A stretch of DNA of 64,000 nucleotides, taken from positions 248,001 to 312,000 of the forward strand of contig NZ_RJUA01000002.1 in the NCBI RefSeq assembly GCF_024343575.1, given 5' to 3'. The notes beneath the pieces were generated by a model. The model ran no database searches. It saw nothing but the letters and a program-made list of their open reading frames with translations, and was not told the origin of the DNA. This document shows positions 7,977-15,045 of this stretch, piece after piece. The position numbers were made by a program, and so were the translations under genes. Source of the stretch: Lacihabitans sp. LS3-19 (GTDB lineage Bacteria; Bacteroidota; Bacteroidia; Cytophagales; Spirosomataceae). Numbering within the stretch: the first letter of the stretch is position 1; each line of letters begins with the position of its first letter.

Positions 7977-8852
7977 TTATTTATCCAAAATTTTCATTTC
8001 AAAACTATTCTCGAAAGTCTCATTTTCTGACAATCTGATTATACCTTCTTTTTGGCTTAAATCTTTATTGTGGTCTTCGGCATCTGCAATTCCGTACCAA
8101 GGTTCCAAACAAACAAAATCAGCATTTTTTGCTGCCCAAATACCAAAGAAAGGGAAATTTTTAAAAGAAAACTCAAGAGCTATTTTGCTTTTATCTGATT
8201 GAATTTTAATGCTTTCTGACTTTAAATCTTTAAAAACCAAAGCATCTTTATGAAATAATTCATAGTTCAAATCTAGTCTAGAAGCTGATTTGGTTAGTTT
8301 TTCAGGTTTATTTTTTGTTAATCCTTCTGTATTAATGGGCCAAATCTCAAAATCTTCTTCTTTTTCAAAACTCAAAGAATAATCTTCATAATTTAATTCA
8401 GAATTTATCGGGCATTTAAAAGCTGGATGACCTCCAATAGAAAAATACAATTCATTTTTGCTTGGATTTAAAACTTTATAATTGAGCTTTAGTTTATCCT
8501 CGAAAAGATAATATTCCAATCTCAGTTCAAACCTAAAAGGAAAAACCGAAAGTGTTTCTTGGGTTTCTTTTAATAAAAAAACAGCGGAATCTTTTTCTAG
8601 CTTTTCGATTTCAAAAGTCATAGTTCGAGCAAAACCATGTCTTGGTAAATTATAGGTATTTCCTTGATATTCAAATGAATCGTTTTTCAAAGCTCCAACA
8701 ATAGGAAATAGGACTGGCGATGATTTACCCCAAAACTTTGGGTCTGCTTCCCAAATAAATTCCTGCTTATGTTTTTTTGAATATAAACTCTTTAGCTCTG
8801 CTCCAAGAGGATTTATTTCTACTAAAATATTTTCGTTTTCCAGGATTACCAT
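7977..8852 (-). CDS. Aldose 1-epimerase family protein (LacX-like)
   Basis: A 291-residue beta-sandwich protein of the galactose mutarotase superfamily. The segments LPRHGFAR (substrate-binding His), ISGGHPAF-like FSIGGHPAFKCP (second His) and CLEPWYGIADAEDH with a catalytic-type Glu are seen in order. This LacX/YeaD-like branch is thought to act on sugars or sugar phosphates. It begins 13 bases after the barrel gene at 8866, so it is probably in the same transcript. Confidence 0.8.
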   Translation of the reverse strand: MVILENENILVEINPLGAELKSLYSKKHKQEFIWEADPKFWGKSSPVLFPIVGALKNDSFEYQGNTYNLPRHGFARTMTFEIEKLEKDSAVFLLKETQETLSVFPFRFELRLEYYLFEDKLKLNYKVLNPSKNELYFSIGGHPAFKCPINSELNYEDYSLSFEKEEDFEIWPINTEGLTKNKPEKLTKSASRLDLNYELFHKDALVFKDLKSESIKIQSDKSKIALEFSFKNFPFFGIWAAKNADFVCLEPWYGIADAEDHNKDLSQKEGIIRLSENETFENSFEMKILDK

Positions 8853-8865
8853 ATTTGTTTTTTTG

Positions 8866-10887
8866 TTAAAAACTATATCTCAATTGAACCTTTAAATCTG
8901 TTTTTTTGCCACCTAATATTTCATCATTTCCACTTCCAATTGTGTTTCTGTCACTCACATTGGTTTGTGCTATCCTTACCCAAGCATCTAGGCTTCTAGT
9001 AATTGGAAACTTGGCCACAGCATAGTATCTAAAACCTTTTCCATAATAAGCTGGGAAAGAAACAGCGTATAAAACATCATTTTCGTAAGCGTATATTCTG
9101 CTATCGTAAGAATCTGTATTGAAATACGCAATTCTCGTTTTTAGCTGCATTCTCCTGATTTTTGCTTCTATGTCTTGAATTACGGCATATCCATTAGATT
9201 TGCCACTCTTTTCTACATCAAATCCATTGTATTGTAGTTTGGTTTGTAATCTTAGGACTTTTTGATATGTATAGTCAGTACCTAAAACCAAATTGTTTCG
9301 ACTTGTATTCACGAGAGAATGTGTAACTTCTTTACTATCAGTATTATTCCTTTGTTTATTTTCATGATGAAAAGCTATGTATTGGCTGAAAATCTTATTT
9401 GGTTTATACAGTATTCGCACCTGATAATCACTTCCCGCAGATGGAGCATCTATTCTATATTTCAACCATGGAAAACTAAAACTATCATAGAATGCAGAAA
9501 CTTCAAGGCCTTTCTTAATAATATATTTTAAGCCATTATATACACCTTTTTCATTAATAGTTCTACTTCCTTCCGCAAAAGCAAAGCCGTAAAAAGTATG
9601 AAAATTAGGTTGGTAATTTCTGAGATTCAATGCCCATTCAACTTTTGGCCCAAGCGAACCCACAAGGCCAGTTATATATCCATAACCTTCAGATGAGCTC
9701 TTCGCGGCCTCACCAAAAAAGTTGAAATTCTGCCAAGATATAGAGATATTTGGACCTAAAACAGTGTTTTGTTTTCCGGTGAATTCATAAAAATTATAAA
9801 GCAATTCTCTTTTTTGAAAACTTTTATCAAAACTCGTGTTCAAAACAGAGAATCCAATTTGAATGTGGTCTAATTTATAAAGAATATTGCCACCTATGTT
9901 TTTCTCTAATAAAAGATTCTGATTGCTAAGTTCTGTAGTTGTTCTGTGAAAACCAGCCGAAAGAATCGAACTAAAATAGTCGTCCTGGGTTTCAGCATTA
10001 ATCTGTACAGATGCATCTCTTCGATTAACAGCTGCCATGGCAGTTATTTCAAAATTTCCGTTGGTAATAGTAGTAGCAGCACCTCTAAAACTTCCATTTT
10101 CCACCACTGAATTATAAGGTCGTATACCAATATTGCTCCTCCGAGTGGTATAAACTGGCTCTGAACCTTTTCCAGCGGCATATCCTGCCGAAAATATCAT
10201 TCCTTGTCCAAACTGCATTAAATAATCTCCAATTACCAGATTTTTTATAAAACTTTTGTTTTGAACCTGAATATGGAAATTATAATAATCTAGCATTTTA
10301 CTTTCACCAGCATCCTTTTCTGTCACAAAGCCAATATTGAAATCTTTGGAATGGCTCATGCGATAGCGAGTATAATACCTCTGCCGAGAACCAATATATT
10401 TATCCTCTAAATACCCAGCTGAAGGTTCTAAAGTTTGGTCTGCACGAACCACCAAATAATGTTCAACGGCTTTTTTTGCAAAATTAGAGAATCTAGTAGA
10501 GCCAAATCCTGGCTTTACTTGAACAAAGGGTAAGATATTTCTGATGTCTTCCAAACTAAAACCATCCACAGCCTGCAATTCGTATATACTCAGAAGTGGT
10601 CCAAACTTTTTCCTATGATCCAAAATGGCATTTATTTTACTTTCACTGAGAAAAAACAAAGCCCTAAATTCTCCCAAATTCGCAGTATTTAAGTCTATAG
10701 GATTTTGATAAATAGTGAAGAGGTTTTCGTAAGTTTCTTCATAATTGGCATCCTCCGTTTGAATAGGGGCTATTTTTAGAATAAAATCATCCAAATTTAT
10801 TTCAGGTCTTTTTATGTTTTGGGCTATTGTTTTACCAAAGCAAAAAATGAGAAGTATAAAGCTATATGTATGTTTACTTTTTACCAT
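8866..10887 (-). CDS. Helix-hairpin-helix plus beta-barrel outer membrane protein
   Basis: A 673-residue protein with a signal peptide (about 1-23, ending IAQN). Residues about 63-120 hold two ComEA-like helix-hairpin-helix motifs (IDLNTANLGEF, then SIYELQAVDGFSLEDI). The rest, from about 130, is strand-rich with many aromatic residues and ends in Phe (VQLRYSF), typical of an outer-membrane barrel. Such HhH-barrel proteins recur in Bacteroidota; their role is unknown to me. Its start overlaps the end of the PorV-like gene by 14 bases, so the two are translationally coupled. Confidence 0.7.
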   Translation of the reverse strand: MVKSKHTYSFILLIFCFGKTIAQNIKRPEINLDDFILKIAPIQTEDANYEETYENLFTIYQNPIDLNTANLGEFRALFFLSESKINAILDHRKKFGPLLSIYELQAVDGFSLEDIRNILPFVQVKPGFGSTRFSNFAKKAVEHYLVVRADQTLEPSAGYLEDKYIGSRQRYYTRYRMSHSKDFNIGFVTEKDAGESKMLDYYNFHIQVQNKSFIKNLVIGDYLMQFGQGMIFSAGYAAGKGSEPVYTTRRSNIGIRPYNSVVENGSFRGAATTITNGNFEITAMAAVNRRDASVQINAETQDDYFSSILSAGFHRTTTELSNQNLLLEKNIGGNILYKLDHIQIGFSVLNTSFDKSFQKRELLYNFYEFTGKQNTVLGPNISISWQNFNFFGEAAKSSSEGYGYITGLVGSLGPKVEWALNLRNYQPNFHTFYGFAFAEGSRTINEKGVYNGLKYIIKKGLEVSAFYDSFSFPWLKYRIDAPSAGSDYQVRILYKPNKIFSQYIAFHHENKQRNNTDSKEVTHSLVNTSRNNLVLGTDYTYQKVLRLQTKLQYNGFDVEKSGKSNGYAVIQDIEAKIRRMQLKTRIAYFNTDSYDSRIYAYENDVLYAVSFPAYYGKGFRYYAVAKFPITRSLDAWVRIAQTNVSDRNTIGSGNDEILGGKKTDLKVQLRYSF

Positions 10888-11680
10888 CTATTTGCAAAGC
10901 TAAAGTAAGGTGATTTGATAGTCCAATATTCGGGTGCGTACTTACTGCATACGAAAATTTATATTTTTTAATATCGTAACCTAGGCCAAAATGAACAGCT
11001 CTCAATGAAGGATTTACACCTGTTGATAATCTCAATTCGTCTTTAATTTGGTAAGCCATTCCAACTTTTAAGTTAGGCTTTTGACCAACGGGATAATCCA
11101 TTTGTCCACTGATGTTTACTTTTTTGCTAGGATTTAGGCCAATTCCAAAATTCACATAAGTTGGAAGGCTTTGAGAGGCATAAAGTCTCGCACTTGTAAA
11201 GTTTATAACATGCAAACCAATACTAAAAAACCTAGAGGGATAGGCATGAATGCCAAATTCACCTAAAACTGTCTGTTTACTACTGATATCTTTTACTGCA
11301 TTGTTTAGCAAAGAGAATTTTAGTCCCATCGAAACCTTGTCTAGTTTTTTAGAAGCTGCCAGCCCTATTCTTGATTCATGATAATACTGATCGCCGAAAT
11401 TATCTGCCGAAAAACCCAAGTCCACTATTTTGGATTTATAGTTTCCCCAAAATCCTAAGGTACTAAAGCCCTCAACTGGAAGCGTTTTGTGATATGCCAA
11501 GGCTATATGACTAGCTTCTAAAAAAGAAATTCCTGCTGGATTTTGATAAATGGAGGAAATACTTGGTACGGCAACCATAGAATTTGCCCTTCCATAAGCA
11601 TCAGCACCGAGATAAGTATATTGTGCAAAGCTGGGATTTAGAATTGTGACAAAAAGTAATATGAGTAGTGTTATTCTCAG
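10874..11680 (-). CDS. PorV/PorQ-like outer membrane protein with a non-standard start codon
   Basis: The frame reads a complete signal peptide (RITLLILLFVTILNPSFAQ) followed by YTYLGADAYGRANSMVAVP and YQNPAGIS, the hallmark N-terminus of PorV/PorQ-type barrels of the FadL-like fold. The first ATG (11578) lies after the signal peptide. Between the in-frame stop at 11711-11713 and that ATG there is no ATG, GTG or TTG; CTG at 11678-11680 would give a good signal peptide and 268 residues, so I use it as a provisional start. Its 3' end overlaps the HhH barrel gene. PorV proteins work as T9SS shuttle or assembly factors in other Bacteroidota; such a role is only suggested here. Confidence 0.7.
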   Translation of the reverse strand: MRITLLILLFVTILNPSFAQYTYLGADAYGRANSMVAVPSISSIYQNPAGISFLEASHIALAYHKTLPVEGFSTLGFWGNYKSKIVDLGFSADNFGDQYYHESRIGLAASKKLDKVSMGLKFSLLNNAVKDISSKQTVLGEFGIHAYPSRFFSIGLHVINFTSARLYASQSLPTYVNFGIGLNPSKKVNISGQMDYPVGQKPNLKVGMAYQIKDELRLSTGVNPSLRAVHFGLGYDIKKYKFSYAVSTHPNIGLSNHLTLALQIDGKK

Positions 11681-11753
11681 TTTATAGTGTTTTGTTTTTA
11701 AAAATAGTTTCTAAATTTATTTTTTCAAAATACTAAAACATTTTTTTATAAAA

Positions 11754-11779
11754 AAAGCCAAACTTAATAGCTTGGCTTT
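11754..11779 (-). terminator. Terminator of ychF
   Basis: An 8-bp stem (AAAGCCAA with TTGGCTTT) and 10-base loop; on the minus strand it is followed by a T-run, so it ends ychF before the PorV-like gene. Confidence 0.75.
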
Positions 11780-11805
11780 CTTGGTTTTAAAAACAGATTT
11801 TAACA

Positions 11806-12909
11806 CTAAACATTAAATCTAAAGTGCATAACGTCTCCGTCTTTTACAATATATTCTTTCCCTTCTATTCTTAGTCTACCTGCTTCTCTACAAGCCGCCT
11901 CAGTTCCGTATTTTATTCTATCTTCAAACGAAATAACCTCAGCTTTTATAAAGCCTTTCTCGAAATCAGTATGAATAACACTTGCCGCCTGTGGAGCTTT
12001 CCAACCAATGCCAATCGTCCAAGCTCTAACTTCTTGTACACCAGCAGTAAAATAAGTGGCTAAATTAAGTAATTTATATGCAGACCTAATCAATCTGTTG
12101 AGGCCTGGTTCCTGCATTTTGTATTCTTCAAAAAACAAAGCTTTGTCATCAGGATCTTCCATTTCTGCTATTTGAGCTTCTATAGAGTTGTTCAAAACTA
12201 TTAATTCTGCACCCTCTTCATCGGCAACAACTTTTAGTGCTTCTGAATATTTATTGCCTGTATGCATCGATGCTTCGTCAACATTAGCTACGTAAAGTGT
12301 TGGTTTAATAGTCAATAAAAACAAATCTTCTACCGCTACCATCTCTTCTTTGCTAAGACCCATTAATCTTACGTTTTTGCCTTGTTCTAACCAAGCCTTA
12401 ACTCTCCCCAATACATCAAGTTCTATCTTGGCTTGGGTATCGCCACCTACTCTAGCTTGTTTCTGTGTTTTTTGTATTTTTTTGTCTACACTTTCTAAGT
12501 CTTTGAATTGCAGCTCGATATCTATAATTTCCTTATCGCTAACCGGATCTATTTTGCCTTCTTCTCTCAACACGTTCTCATCTTCAAAACAACGCACCAC
12601 ATGTATAATAGCATCTACCTCACGGATATTACCTAAAAATTTATTACCTAATCCTTCTCCTCGGCTAGCACCTTTTACAAGACCCGCTATATCTACGATT
12701 TCGATTTGAGTAGGAACTATCTTATTTGGTTTTACCAATTCTGCAAGCTGGTCTATTCGCGTATCAGGTACGTCAACTAAACCCACATTGGGGTCAATAG
12801 TACAAAATCTATAATTGCTTGCTTGTGCTTTAGCACTGCTCGAAACTGCATTAAACAAGGTCGATTTTCCAACATTCGGTAGTCCAACTATTCCTGCTCT
12901 GAGGGCCAT
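11806..12909 (-). CDS. ychF: Redox-regulated ATPase/GTPase YchF (Obg-like)
   Basis: The start is set at 12909 (MALRAGIVGLPNVGKS), giving 367 residues, the usual family length; an upstream extension in frame does not look like coding sequence. Motifs: P-loop GLPNVGKS, G3 DIAGLVKGAS, and NVDE in place of the GTPase NKxD, which explains the family's ATP preference. The C-terminal TGS domain ends in KDGDVMHFRFNV. YchF is ribosome-associated and linked to stress responses in other bacteria. A good promoter lies just upstream and a terminator downstream. Confidence 0.93.
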   Translation of the reverse strand: MALRAGIVGLPNVGKSTLFNAVSSSAKAQASNYRFCTIDPNVGLVDVPDTRIDQLAELVKPNKIVPTQIEIVDIAGLVKGASRGEGLGNKFLGNIREVDAIIHVVRCFEDENVLREEGKIDPVSDKEIIDIELQFKDLESVDKKIQKTQKQARVGGDTQAKIELDVLGRVKAWLEQGKNVRLMGLSKEEMVAVEDLFLLTIKPTLYVANVDEASMHTGNKYSEALKVVADEEGAELIVLNNSIEAQIAEMEDPDDKALFFEEYKMQEPGLNRLIRSAYKLLNLATYFTAGVQEVRAWTIGIGWKAPQAASVIHTDFEKGFIKAEVISFEDRIKYGTEAACREAGRLRIEGKEYIVKDGDVMHFRFNV

Positions 12910-12926
12910 AAAATTTAAATTTTCCG

Positions 12927-12957
12927 CAAAATTACGCCAAATATAGCTTTTAGCCAA
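12927..12957 (-). promoter_or_regulatory. ychF promoter
   Basis: On the minus strand TTG, 20 bases, then TAATTTTG, followed by CGG and the ATG 17 bases later. This matches the Bacteroidota -33/-7 pattern TTG...TAnnTTTG. Confidence 0.6.
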
Positions 12958-13032
12958 ACTTATATTTTTTATTGCGAATACGAATCCAAAACTTTTATCT
13001 ATTTTTAATAAAATAATTTCTCTATTTATCAA

Positions 13033-13941
13033 ATGAAAAACTTCTTAATCTTGATTTGGGCTACGTTTTTATGTTCAAATGTATTTTCTCAAAACCTTAA
13101 ACATGATCCCAAACTTCAAAAAATAATTGAAGAACAAACCAAAGGATTTGGTGGAGTAATAGGCGTTTATGTGGAAAATATCAAAACTGGAAAATTTGCC
13201 GCCGTAAATGCTGATACTATATTTCCCACTGCAAGTATGATAAAAATACCTATCATGATTGGTCTATTTTCAAAAATCCTTGATGGTACTGTTACTTATG
13301 ACCAACCGTTGACTTTTAAAGATTCATTAAAATACGACAATGGAATAGTGGGCTCGTTTAAGGATAGTACAAAAATTCCGATTTCAGAATTGATATTTCT
13401 GATGGAATCAGTGAGTGACAATACCGCCTCTCTTTGGTTGCAAGGAATAGTCAAAGGTCAGAGAATTAATGAAATAATGGATTCTTTGGGAATGGTGCAC
13501 ACAAGAATGAATACACGCACACCAGGTAGGTCGGGAAATTGGAAAATTTATGGATGGGGACAAACTTCGCCAAGAGAAATGGCGAGTTTGATGAAAAAAC
13601 TTAGAAATGGCGAAATTTATAGTCCGGATGCGTCATTGAGAATGTATAGAACCTTAGGGAATCAATATTGGGATGGAGAAGGACTTTCCCAAATTCCAGA
13701 GAATGTAAAAACGGCCTACAAAAGCGGAGCCGTTGATAGGTCAAGATCAGAAGTTATGTATGTACATGCCCCACATGGCGAATATGTATATTGTTTGATA
13801 ACTAAAAACCAAAATGATACTTCATGGACAAAAGACAATGAAGGTTATAAAGCTGCCAGAAGTGTTTCAGCTGCACTATGGAAATATTTCGAGCCAAAAT
13901 CTAAATGGAAGTTACCGAAAAATTATGATAAGTGGCTATAA
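13033..13941 (+). CDS. Class A beta-lactamase-like serine hydrolase, no Glu166
   Basis: A 302-residue secreted protein (signal peptide 1-20, ending NVFSQ). Penicillin-interacting motifs are in order and well spaced: S68-M-I-K71, S128-D-N130 and K230-S-G232, as in class A enzymes (S70, S130, K234). The omega-loop Glu that activates the deacylating water is absent: the segment around residues 155-180 (TRTPGRSGNW, YGWGQTSP) has no Glu. It may therefore be a weak lactamase, a carboxypeptidase or an amidase. Divergent from ychF. Confidence 0.75.
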   Translation: MKNFLILIWATFLCSNVFSQNLKHDPKLQKIIEEQTKGFGGVIGVYVENIKTGKFAAVNADTIFPTASMIKIPIMIGLFSKILDGTVTYDQPLTFKDSLKYDNGIVGSFKDSTKIPISELIFLMESVSDNTASLWLQGIVKGQRINEIMDSLGMVHTRMNTRTPGRSGNWKIYGWGQTSPREMASLMKKLRNGEIYSPDASLRMYRTLGNQYWDGEGLSQIPENVKTAYKSGAVDRSRSEVMYVHAPHGEYVYCLITKNQNDTSWTKDNEGYKAARSVSAALWKYFEPKSKWKLPKNYDKWL

Positions 13942-13945
13942 ATCT

Positions 13946-13953
13946 TATATTTG
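13946..13953 (+). promoter_or_regulatory. Candidate -7 element for the DUF2892 gene
   Basis: TATATTTG, an exact TAnnTTTG match, 32 bases before the ATG at 13986. No TTG at the expected distance upstream. Confidence 0.4.
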
Positions 13954-13985
13954 TATGATTTTTTCACCTTAAATAAACTAATATT

Positions 13986-14195
13986 ATGAAAGCAAACATG
14001 GGTACAGTGGATCGTGGCTTAAGAGTTCTTATAGCTCTAATTGTTGGTTATCTTTATTATAATGGCACACTCTCTGGAGTTTTAGGTACAGTGCTTTTGG
14101 TTTTTGCAGTTGTTTTTCTTTTGACAAGTTTGGTGAGTTTTTGTCCACTTTACACTTTAATTGGTGTAAAGACCAACAAAGACGCTGGGAAATAA
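13986..14195 (+). CDS. DUF2892 small membrane protein
   Basis: A 69-residue protein beginning KANMGTVDRGLRVLIALIVG, the signature of DUF2892 (the membrane part of YgaP-type proteins). Two hydrophobic segments (about 13-27 and 31-50) give two transmembrane helices, then SFCPLYTLIG with one conserved Cys, and a polar tail. Function is unknown; in fused relatives the domain accompanies rhodanese, hinting at sulfur handling, but no rhodanese is present here. Confidence 0.8.
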   Translation: MKANMGTVDRGLRVLIALIVGYLYYNGTLSGVLGTVLLVFAVVFLLTSLVSFCPLYTLIGVKTNKDAGK

Positions 14196-14233
14196 AGAAT
14201 TGTTCTTTTAAATATTGAATTTTAAACAAAAAA

Positions 14234-14258
14234 AAGAGCCTTCCATTGGAAGGCTCTT
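14234..14258 (-). terminator. Strong terminator of the RRM gene
   Basis: An 11-bp perfect stem (AAGAGCCTTCC with GGAAGGCTCTT) and a 3-base loop, followed on the minus strand by a run of T. On the plus strand the tail is poorer, but it may also end the DUF2892 transcript. Confidence 0.88.
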
Positions 14259-14277
14259 AACATTGCATAACGACAAA

Positions 14278-14550
14278 TTAATATCTTTCTCTTCTTTGTG
14301 GTCTTTCGCCTTTTGGTTCAGCTACTTTAACAACAATAGTACGTCCGTCTAATTCTGTTTCATTCAAAGAGTTGATTGCGTTTTGTGCCTCGCTGTCGTT
14401 TGGCATTTCTACGAATCCAAATCCTTTAGAACGACCTGTAAATTTGTCAAAAATAATTTTGGCTGAATCTACAGTGCCAAATTCTTCAAATGCTCCTAAT
14501 AAAGTGTCATCTGATGTGTCGTAATTCAATTTTGCTACGAAAATGTTCAT
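14278..14550 (-). CDS. RRM RNA-binding protein
   Basis: A 90-residue single RNA-recognition-motif protein: RNP-2 is MNIFVAKL at the very start, RNP-1 is KGFGFVEM near residue 43, and a short basic tail (PKGERPQRRERY) follows. Proteins of this size in Cytophagales and cyanobacteria bind single-stranded RNA and are often cold-induced; that role is inferred. It has a strong terminator and no operon partner. Confidence 0.9.
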   Translation of the reverse strand: MNIFVAKLNYDTSDDTLLGAFEEFGTVDSAKIIFDKFTGRSKGFGFVEMPNDSEAQNAINSLNETELDGRTIVVKVAEPKGERPQRRERY

Positions 14551-14763
14551 TGGAAAAAAAATAAAATATTAAATAAAATGAGCTAAAACAACGAAGCAAA
14601 ATCCAAGGAATTAATTTACAACCGAGAACAGCAAACGAAGAAACAACTCGAAAACTTCGTAAAGGTAAATTTTATTTTTGAATTTACAAACTATTTGGGA
14701 TTAATTTCCGTAATAATATTTAAAAAACTTTTTCTTTAAGTTTTTGTATTTCAATAATTTAGG

Positions 14764-14786
14764 TTTAATGTTTCTTAAACATTAAA
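14764..14786. repeat. Perfect 10-bp hairpin with a 3-base loop
   Basis: TTTAATGTTT and AAACATTAAA around CTT. There is no T-run on either side, so it is not a standard terminator. It may be an RNA structure in the leader of the RRM gene or an operator. Confidence 0.4.
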
Positions 14787-15003
14787 GATGTAATTCAGGT
14801 TCTATGCTTGTAACAGTAGTTTTTTTGGGATATTAATACTATTTTAGTGGGTTTTAAAGTACTGTCTTTTGCAAACCAAATTTTAAAAGGAGGCATGTTT
14901 TTTCGAAATTAAATTTTGTAGAATTTTATTAAACGGTTGCTTTATTTTTATTTTTCTAAAATATTATCAGCTACAACAATAAAAATACCTTAACGTTTTA
15001 TAT

Positions 15004-15031
15004 TTGTTAATCTTAACGTGAAGTATTTTTG
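15004..15031 (+). promoter_or_regulatory. porE-like gene promoter
   Basis: TTG (15004-15006), 17 bases, TATTTTTG (15024-15031); the ATG follows 14 bases later. A second -7 match, TATATTTG, lies at 14999-15006. Two TTAACGT copies (14990-14996 and 15013-15019) flank the upstream element and could be regulator half-sites. Confidence 0.55.
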
Positions 15032-15045
15032 AACGCCTTATATAT

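Larger units (their letters stand above)
14551..15045. other. 495-base intergenic region between RRM and porE-like genes
   Basis: No convincing ORF on either strand. It contains a perfect hairpin (14764-14786) and the porE-like promoter (15004-15031). I saw no clear TAnnTTTG element for the minus-strand RRM gene, whose leader may be long, as is common for cold-regulated RNA-binding protein genes. Confidence 0.5.

Noticed and set aside
12910-13032. 41-codon extension of ychF
   Set aside because: Not seen in the family; it covers the promoter TTG-N20-TAATTTTG.
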